A stretch of DNA of 64,000 bases, from positions 558,001-622,000 of the forward strand of contig CAVQJL010000012.1 in assembly GCA_963712815.1 (NCBI GenBank). Reading direction: 5' to 3'. The position numbers were made by a program, and so were the translations under genes. Source of the stretch: RPQJ01 sp963712815. GTDB lineage: Bacteria > Pseudomonadota > Gammaproteobacteria > Steroidobacterales > Steroidobacteraceae. The notes under the pieces were generated by a model that was not told the DNA's origin, did not search any database, and saw only the letters and a program-made list of their open reading frames with translations. Below are positions 55,667 through 64,000 of the stretch, one piece after another; positions within the stretch are counted from its first letter, which is position 1, and each line of letters opens with the position of its first letter.

Positions 55667-57268
55667 CTACCGGCTCGCGACCACGGATCGCCGCGCCCGC
55701 CCCGCCCGGCTGGCCACTTTCTTCCCGGAACGCTTGTCTGCCGTTGCGGTCTTGCGCGACTTCGGCGTCTTGGCCGTCTTTCCGGTCCCGGCCGACCTGG
55801 CGCCCGTCTTCGCCCGCCGCCCGCCGGCGGTGGATTTGCGCCGCGCCGCCTTCTTTTTCACCTTCCCCTTCGCGGTCGCCACGCTCTCCGCGAACGCCGC
55901 CTCGAGCTCGTCGAGCGCCTCGCCCGCGTACACCGCGAGACGCTGCACGCTCGGCACGCGGTCGGCGCAGGCGGTGAAGCCGAAATAGAGGCCGCCGGCG
56001 TAGCTCATGACCGTGATGTTCAGCGCCTGTCCGTGCGCGAGCGCGGAGATCGGGTAGTAGGCCTCCATCTCGGCGCCGAGGAAGTACAGATTGCTGCGCG
56101 GGCCCGGCACGTTCGAGATGATGACGTTGTAGATCGGCGGCACGCGCGCGCCGATGCCGGGCACCCGGGTCAGCATCTGCGGCGAGCTGATGAGCACCGT
56201 GTAGTCGATGAGCGCGGTGCGATCCATCTGCTTGAGGTACTCGCGACCTGCGGCGCTGCTGCGACGGATGACGTCGAAGCGTTCCTGGATGTCCTCGATG
56301 TCAGTACCGAGCCGCACGTTCGCGAAGCTGACGGCGTTGCCGCCCGGCTCGCCCGCATCGCGCGCCAGCGCCACGGGTACCGAGCAGACCAGCGACTTGC
56401 GCGGCAGCTTGTCGATCTCGATCAGGTAACGCCTGAGCGCGCCGGCGCACGCGGCCAGCAGCACGTCGTTGACGCTGCCGCCCGCCGCCGCCCCGATCGC
56501 CTTCATGCGGGCGAGGCTCGTCGCCTGGGTCGCGACCCGGCGCTGCGGCGTGACGTTGGCGTTGAAGATGGTGCGCGGGGTCTCGGCCAGCGAGGTGAAG
56601 TCCGGGTTGTCCTTGAGGCCGATCGCGGCCTTCGCCGAACCGGCGATTCCCTGCAGCAGGCTCGGCAACGCACGCGCCTGCGCCAGCAGCGCCGCCGGCA
56701 GCATGCCGAGCGCCCCGAGCCCCGGGGAGCCGCCGCGCCGCTGGACGGGCCGCTCCGCAGCCCAGATCGGTGGCGTGTGGCTCGAGTCGGGGTCGGCTGA
56801 GAAATTCAGCAGACCGACGCCCGAGACGCCGTCGGCGAGCGAATGGTGCAGCTTGCCGTACATGGCGAAGCGTCCGCCGTGCAGCCCCTCGATCAGGTGG
56901 ATCTCCCAGAGCGGGCGGTCGAAGTCCATCGGGTTCGAGTGCAGGCGCGACACGAGCACGCCGAGCTCGCGCTCGCCGCCGGGATAGGGCAGCGCCGAGT
57001 GCCGCAGGTGATAGTCGAGATCCACCTTCTCGACTTCCTCGAACACCGGCAGCAGCCCGCCCCGGCCGGCGCCACGCAGCCGGTAATTGAACGGCGGCGC
57101 CGTGACCGGGAAGCTGCGCAGGTACTCATACACCTGTCGCGGGAAATCCCGCGGCGCCTCGGGCGGTGGCACGAAAGTCTGCAGCCCCGCCACGTGCATC
57201 GGCGTCTGGCGGGTCTCCATGAGCACGAAGCTCAGGTCGAGCAGGTTGAGCGGCTTGAAGTGCGGCAT
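55667..57268 (-). CDS. Wax ester synthase/diacylglycerol acyltransferase with a histone-H1-like tail
   Basis: 533 residues. WS/DGAT signature: HHxxxDG motif at residues 141-147 (KLHHSLADGVSGVG), N-terminal LNLLDLSFVLMETRQTPMHV and the later PLYNVIISNVPGPR-type segment, here IYNVIISNVPGPRSNLYFLG. The enzyme makes wax esters or triacylglycerol from acyl-CoA. Residues ~468-533 form a tail almost only of Lys, Arg, Ala, Ser and Thr (GKVKKKAARRKSTAGGRRAK ... KKVASRAGRARRS), similar to AlgP or bacterial histone-H1-like tails. That tail is unusual for this family. ATG at 57268; it is divergent from the DUF937 gene. Confidence 0.92.
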   Translation of the reverse strand: MPHFKPLNLLDLSFVLMETRQTPMHVAGLQTFVPPPEAPRDFPRQVYEYLRSFPVTAPPFNYRLRGAGRGGLLPVFEEVEKVDLDYHLRHSALPYPGGERELGVLVSRLHSNPMDFDRPLWEIHLIEGLHGGRFAMYGKLHHSLADGVSGVGLLNFSADPDSSHTPPIWAAERPVQRRGGSPGLGALGMLPAALLAQARALPSLLQGIAGSAKAAIGLKDNPDFTSLAETPRTIFNANVTPQRRVATQATSLARMKAIGAAAGGSVNDVLLAACAGALRRYLIEIDKLPRKSLVCSVPVALARDAGEPGGNAVSFANVRLGTDIEDIQERFDVIRRSSAAGREYLKQMDRTALIDYTVLISSPQMLTRVPGIGARVPPIYNVIISNVPGPRSNLYFLGAEMEAYYPISALAHGQALNITVMSYAGGLYFGFTACADRVPSVQRLAVYAGEALDELEAAFAESVATAKGKVKKKAARRKSTAGGRRAKTGARSAGTGKTAKTPKSRKTATADKRSGKKVASRAGRARRSVVASR

Positions 57269-57505
57269 GTGTGGTCTCCCCTTTCCGTCCCGACTATAGG
57301 CGAGCCGGCGAGCGGGCACCACGGCGCCGACCGGCGCGACGCAGGAATACTGGCTCGTGCAGATCACGGCACGCACGTCCCGTGCGGCGTCGCCTGCGCG
57401 GACCGTGGCGCTGCATGCGCACTCACTCTCCAGCCGAACCCGGCTACCATCGGATCCTCGGCGCGTTCGCTCGCGCCGGATCAACCAACGCCAAGGGAGA
57501 AAGTC

Positions 57506-58111
57506 ATGCAGCTCACGGACATCCTCGCCCAGATGGGCGGCCTCCAGTCGGTGGCCCGGGAACTCGGCGTCAGCGAATCGCAGGCGACGGCCGGTGCCGC
57601 GGCGCTGATCCCGGCCATCCTCGGCGGCTTCAAGAAGCAGGCGCAGCCGACCGGGCTCGAAGGATTGGCCGGCATGCTCGGCGGTCTCGGTGGCGGCGGC
57701 CTGCTCGACGACGTGCTCGGTCCGCAGCCCACCAACGTGGCGCGCGGCAACGACGTCCTTGGACAGATCTTCGGTTCCCCCGACGTGAGTCGAACGGTCG
57801 CGACGAACGCCTCCGCGCAGACCGGACTCGATCCGGCTCTGCTCAGGAAGATGCTGCCCATGCTCGCCATGCTCGTCGCCGGATTCATGGCCAAGCAGGG
57901 CGGCGCGCGCACGGCGGAATCCCCCGCGGGCGCCGGTGGCCTCGGCGGTGGAATGGGCGGCGACCTCGGCGGCCTGCTCGGGGGACTGCTCGGCAGCGGG
58001 CCGGGTGCCGGTCACGCTGCGCCAGGAGGCCTGGCTTCGATGCTGGATCTCGACGGCGACGGCAACCCGCTCGACGACATCCTCGGCATGGCCGGGAAGC
58101 TGATGCGCTAG
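57506..58111 (+). CDS. DUF937 family protein
   Basis: 201 residues. DUF937 pattern: VSESQATAGAAALIPAILGG followed by LLRKMLPMLAMLVAGFMAKQ. The C-terminal half is Gly-rich with repeats of LGGLLGG and ends in a calcium-loop-like DLDGDGNPLDDILGMAGKLM. Function unknown; related proteins (YidB) are small and soluble. ATG at 57506 with AAGGGAGAAAG upstream. It stops 14 bp before the end of the convergent phenylalanine hydroxylase gene. Confidence 0.85.
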   Translation: MQLTDILAQMGGLQSVARELGVSESQATAGAAALIPAILGGFKKQAQPTGLEGLAGMLGGLGGGGLLDDVLGPQPTNVARGNDVLGQIFGSPDVSRTVATNASAQTGLDPALLRKMLPMLAMLVAGFMAKQGGARTAESPAGAGGLGGGMGGDLGGLLGGLLGSGPGAGHAAPGGLASMLDLDGDGNPLDDILGMAGKLMR

Positions 58112-58125
58112 CGCTTAGCGGACCG

Positions 58126-59053
58126 CTACACCGGCCGCGCCCCCGACCCCCGCCCGCCGCGCAGTTCGTACTCCTGCGTGCCGCGGTGATAGATGTGGTC
58201 GGTGTCGAGCGCGGCCGTCTTGGCGTACTGGAATCCCGGCGCCAGCGACTCGTAGATCGGCTCGAAGCCGCGCTGCTCGGTCAGGTGGAACAGCTCGCGG
58301 AACGACTCGATCACGAAGTAGGTCGCCTGCAGGTCGGAGATCGTGTAGTCGGTGCGCATCACGCGGTCCACGGCGAGGTGGATGCGGTGGGGCGAGCGCC
58401 CCTCGATGGAGAACACGGTCTCCGTGGGCCCGGAGAGGATGCCGGCACCGTAGATGCGCAGCGCGTCGTCCTCGAGGATCAGCCCGAACTCCACCGTGTA
58501 CCAGTAGAGCGCGGACAGCGCCTTCAGGCGGTTGTACTTCAGCGCCTTCCACCCGGCCCGCCCGTAGGCGGCCATGTAGTCAGCGAACACCGGGTCGGTG
58601 AGCAGCGGCACGTGGCCGAACACGTCGTGGAACACGTCAGGTTCCTGGATGTAGTCGAACTGCTCGCGGCTGCGGATGAAGTTGCCCGCCGGGAAGCGGC
58701 GGTTGGCGAGGTGGTAGTAGAAAACGTGGTCCGGGATGAGCATCGGCACGGGCACCACGGACCAGCCGGTCAGGCTGCGCAAGCTCCTCGCTGATCTCGT
58801 TGAAGTCGGGCACGCCCCCGCGGCCGAGGTCGAGCCGCTCGAGACCGTGCATGAACTCGCGGCAGGCGTGGCCCGGCATGAGCTCGATCTGCCGCGCGTA
58901 GAGGTCGTCCCAGACGCGGTGCTCGTCGGCGCCGTAGCGACGCTGCGCCGGCTCGAGCCAGTCGTCGCCGAGGCCCGCGGGCTTGCGCAGCGGCGCCACG
59001 TACACCGAGGCCGGCAGTTCCGGTATGCGCGTGTAGTCGAATTCAGTGTTCAT
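58126..59053 (-). pseudogene. phhA: Phenylalanine 4-monooxygenase, one frameshift
   Basis: The first ~90 residues (MNTEFDYTRIPELPASVYVA; EFMHGLERLDLGRGGVPDFN) and the rest (SLTGWSVVPVPMLIPDHVFY) lie in different frames; one extra A at 58781-58782 accounts for it. Restored length is 308 residues. The non-haem iron ligands are present (two His in DVFHDVFGHVPLL and Glu in YWYTVEFGLI). The enzyme hydroxylates phenylalanine to tyrosine with tetrahydropterin. A phhB (pterin dehydratase) gene is not adjacent. Start ATG at 59053; divergent from the GST-fold gene. Confidence 0.85.
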
Positions 59054-59153
59054 GGACGTGAAATATACCCCCCGGATCCCGGGCCAGCGACCACCCCGCC
59101 CGTCCTCGGGCGTTCCCCAGGCGCCGCGCTGTGCCGGCTGTAGACTCGCAACC

Positions 59154-59909
59154 ATGAAAGACACTCTCGATGTACTGAACTCGACGCTGGCGTCCTCGCT
59201 GCGCATGTGGCGCGGCACGATGGCTCGCGCGGGCTCGAGGCAGCCCGCGAAGCAAATCCAGCTCTATGAGTTCGAGGCCTGCCCGTACTGCCGCCTCGTG
59301 CGCGAGGCATTGACGGAACTCGACCTCGACGCACTGATCCGCCCCACGCCCCACGGCGGCAGGCGTTTCCGCCCGAAAGTCGCCGAGCTCGGCGGGAAGC
59401 AGCAGTTCCCGTTCCTGGTGGACCCGAACACCGGCGAATCGATGTACGAGTCGGCCGACATCATCGAGTACCTGTACCGGCGCTACGGCGGACGCGCGGC
59501 GCCGACGCGCCTGATGCGACCCGTCGCGGTTTCGACATCCTTCGTGACCACGGTGGCACGACTCGGTGCCGGTGCGCGGGCCCGGCCCTCGAAGGCGCCC
59601 AGGAAGCCGCTCGAGCTCTTCAGCTTCGAGTCGAGCCCCTACTCCCGCCGCGTTCGCGAGATGCTGTGCGAACTTGAACTCCCGTACCTGTTGCGTAGCA
59701 CGGGCAAAGCCGGCTGGCAGGACCTCGGACCACCGATTGTGCGGGCCACGCTTTTTCCGAATCGGCCCGTCCACGGACGCACGCGGAACGAGTTGCTCGC
59801 GCGGGCCGGGAAGGTGCAGGTGCCCTACCTCGTCGATCCGAACACCAGCCAGGCGATGTTCGAGTCGGAGGAGATCCGGGCGTATCTGCTAGCGACCTAC
59901 GCGAAGTAG
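59154..59909 (+). CDS. Protein with two tandem GST N-terminal (thioredoxin-fold) domains
   Basis: 251 residues. Both halves carry the same pattern: IQLYEFEACPYCRLVREALT with VPF/FPFLVDPNTGESMYESADI, then LELFSFESSPYSRRVREMLC with VPYLVDPNTSQAMFESEEIR. In each the motif xPYxRxVRE is followed about 60 residues later by PxLVDPNT and a Glu-Ser, the glutathione-binding residues. The first half has CPYC, the second SPYS, so only one site can be dithiol-active. There is no GST C-terminal helical domain. Glutathione-dependent disulfide or ligase chemistry is inference. ATG at 59154, divergent from phhA. Confidence 0.85.
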   Translation: MKDTLDVLNSTLASSLRMWRGTMARAGSRQPAKQIQLYEFEACPYCRLVREALTELDLDALIRPTPHGGRRFRPKVAELGGKQQFPFLVDPNTGESMYESADIIEYLYRRYGGRAAPTRLMRPVAVSTSFVTTVARLGAGARARPSKAPRKPLELFSFESSPYSRRVREMLCELELPYLLRSTGKAGWQDLGPPIVRATLFPNRPVHGRTRNELLARAGKVQVPYLVDPNTSQAMFESEEIRAYLLATYAK

Positions 59910-59973
59910 GACGACGCTCGCCCCAACGTCCCGACCGTCGTCCTGGCCGCCGGGCCGGCCGCGCCGCCTACGG

Positions 59974-60702
59974 TCACCCGCCGAGCGACTTCGCCAGCGC
60001 GCGCAGCAGCGCCGCGCCGTCGCCCCGCCAGGCGCTGCCGTGCATGCAGGCGAGCGTTGCAGGCTGCTCGCCGGCCAGCCGCTCGAGCAACGCGGCCGTG
60101 TCGGGACAGTGCGCGTAGTAATCCATCTGGTGACGGAACGCCTCGCTAGGCCCGAGGATGTCGCTCTCCGTGAGCGGCACCTCGCCCGTGCCTCCCTGCG
60201 TGAAGAGGTCGCCGCAAAGCAGGGTGCGGGTCTGCGTTTCCATCATCAGGCCGCACTCCCACGCGTGCGGCAGGTGCGGCGTGTCGTACCAGCGCAGCTC
60301 GTGCCGGCCGAGCTTAAGGATTTCGCCGTCGGCCAGCGGCCGCGCCGGCCGGTCGGCAACGTCGTCGACGGACACCATGGCGGCCACCCGACTGCACACC
60401 GCCACGGCCTGCGGCGCCGCGGCGAGGAAGTCGTTGAGCGAGCCGCACTCGTCCGCCTCGAAGTGCGAGAAGGCGATGTATCGCAGGCCCGCGATCGGAA
60501 GGACTTTCGCGACGGCTTCGCTGACGAGCGGAAACATCCGCCGTGGCCCCGTGTGGAACAGAAGCGGCTCGTCGTCGACGATCAGGTACTGGTTGAAGTT
60601 GAAGGCACCGGCTCCGCCTGGCAGCACCACCGGCGTGTTGATGCGGTAGATGCCGGCGGCAACCTCGTGCACGTTGGTGCCTGAGTTCGGGTTGGTGATC
60701 AT
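59974..60702 (-). CDS. Metallo-beta-lactamase-fold protein of the ODP (flavodiiron) type, stand-alone
   Basis: 242 residues. The metal motif is HFEADECG at residues 80-87 (His80, Glu82, Asp84), which is the HxExD form of diiron oxygen-binding ODP proteins instead of HxHxDH. A later Asp is in LLCGDLFTQGG and a His in ACMHGSAW. No flavodoxin or rubredoxin domain follows, unlike true flavodiiron NO/O2 reductases. The substrate is unknown; diiron binding to O2, NO or a nitrogen compound is inferred from the motif. It is convergent with the GST-fold gene. Confidence 0.82.
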   Translation of the reverse strand: MITNPNSGTNVHEVAAGIYRINTPVVLPGGAGAFNFNQYLIVDDEPLLFHTGPRRMFPLVSEAVAKVLPIAGLRYIAFSHFEADECGSLNDFLAAAPQAVAVCSRVAAMVSVDDVADRPARPLADGEILKLGRHELRWYDTPHLPHAWECGLMMETQTRTLLCGDLFTQGGTGEVPLTESDILGPSEAFRHQMDYYAHCPDTAALLERLAGEQPATLACMHGSAWRGDGAALLRALAKSLGG

Positions 60703-60785
60703 GCGGGCCTCCTCCGGCTATCGCCGGGACTGGGGTGGAAAAGCCACCGGGAAGGCGACGCCGCCGCTCGCCCAAGAGGCAGCCG

Positions 60786-63638
<2,853 letters not shown>

Positions 63639-63755
63639 CGGATCCGGAGGGCGATCTGGAACGCGACTGCGGCGGAGATGCCGCCGCGCGCGGGCCGACA
63701 TGATAGTCGAAATGGCCGGCCGGCCGTTGCGGGCGCCGGCAATTCAACGGACGAG

Positions 63756-64000
63756 TTAGAACTCGTCCTTGCCGGTAAGTTCCTTCTCGATGCGGTCGGC
63801 GCTCAGCATGACCGCCTCGATCACTTCCTGAAGCGTGCTGGCGTCGGCCGTGGCGACGACCGGTGCCGAGAACACCACGAGGTACTCGTCGGGCCCCTGG
63901 TTGACCTGCCAGGCCCCGAGGATCATCCGGGCATTCTCCTTCAGCAGGTAGCTGGCGAGTTCTGCGGGCGGCGCACCCGTGCCTCGGGAGGCGATCGACC
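63756..64000 (-). CDS. YbjN-like protein, C-terminal part (5' end outside window)
   Basis: The last 80 residues are seen, ending LSADRIEKELTGKDEF. The segment ELASYLLKENARMILGAWQV, then DEYLVVFSAPVVATADASTL and LQEVIEAVMLSADRIEKELT follows the YbjN/CesT-like pattern of an initial LL..N...LG....... strand pair and a last amphipathic helix with AD. Assignment is tentative. It would be upstream of the M16 peptidase in transcription, with 117 bp between. Confidence 0.5.
   Translation of the reverse strand, partial: SIASRGTGAPPAELASYLLKENARMILGAWQVNQGPDEYLVVFSAPVVATADASTLQEVIEAVMLSADRIEKELTGKDEF

Overview
The window is a GC-rich (roughly 70 %, judged by eye) chromosome segment of a gammaproteobacterium. 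Pointers are the long single-chain PurL, a TgpA/DUF58 pair, a SulP carrier, an HDAC/Pat/PrpE cluster, a wax-ester synthase, a Baeyer-Villiger-type monooxygenase and PEP-CTERM proteins. A Steroidobacter/Nevskia-like lineage would fit, but this is inference; no rRNA or other taxonomic marker is present. No phage, plasmid, CRISPR or replication-origin signature was seen.

Layout. 0-8.5 kb: housekeeping genes on the plus strand (DUF58 and TgpA, acyl-CoA-binding protein, MtfA-like peptidase, frameshifted ettA, hutH, two uncharacterised proteins). 8.5-13.3 kb: a secreted lipoprotein subtilase facing a SARP/BTAD-like regulator across a short region with an inverted repeat. 13.4-19.1 kb: purL, a DUF1820 gene and an orphan T6SS-type FHA protein (TagH-like). 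19.1-31.8 kb: the most mobile part, with two diverged IS1182-family elements in opposite orientation, an isolated IS end, an AT-richer islet, two PEP-CTERM proteins (one with a good sigma-54 promoter), a secreted protein, a SulP transporter, an outer-membrane protein and lipoproteins. 32.1-33.5 kb: tRNA-Ser(UGA) and serS. 33.6-42.6 kb: a sodium/solute-symporter-type hybrid histidine kinase, a LuxR-type response regulator, a DcaP-like porin, two alcohol-dehydrogenase-type enzymes, a 40-residue membrane peptide with an operator-like palindrome, and a Cu/Zn superoxide dismutase. 43.1-48.8 kb: a Pat-like acyl-CoA synthetase/GNAT fusion, an AcuC-like deacetylase and a propionyl-CoA synthetase, which together look like a lysine-acylation switch on acyl-CoA synthesis. 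49-64 kb: SYLF protein, a decaying monooxygenase/hydrolase locus, a broken penicillin-acylase-type gene, wax-ester synthase with a histone-H1-like tail, DUF937 protein, frameshifted phenylalanine hydroxylase, tandem GST-fold protein, ODP-type metallo-beta-lactamase-fold protein, M16 peptidase and the end of a YbjN-like gene.

Two themes stand out. First, both IS1182 copies sit in what looks like the loop of a Rho-independent terminator hairpin just behind a PEP-CTERM gene: the stem halves flanking each copy are complementary to each other and differ between copies. Second, many otherwise conserved genes (ettA, phhA, an acylase, a hydrolase, both transposases) carry single-base frame changes while the longest genes are intact. 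This could be real decay or assembly error and should be settled before any biology is built on it.
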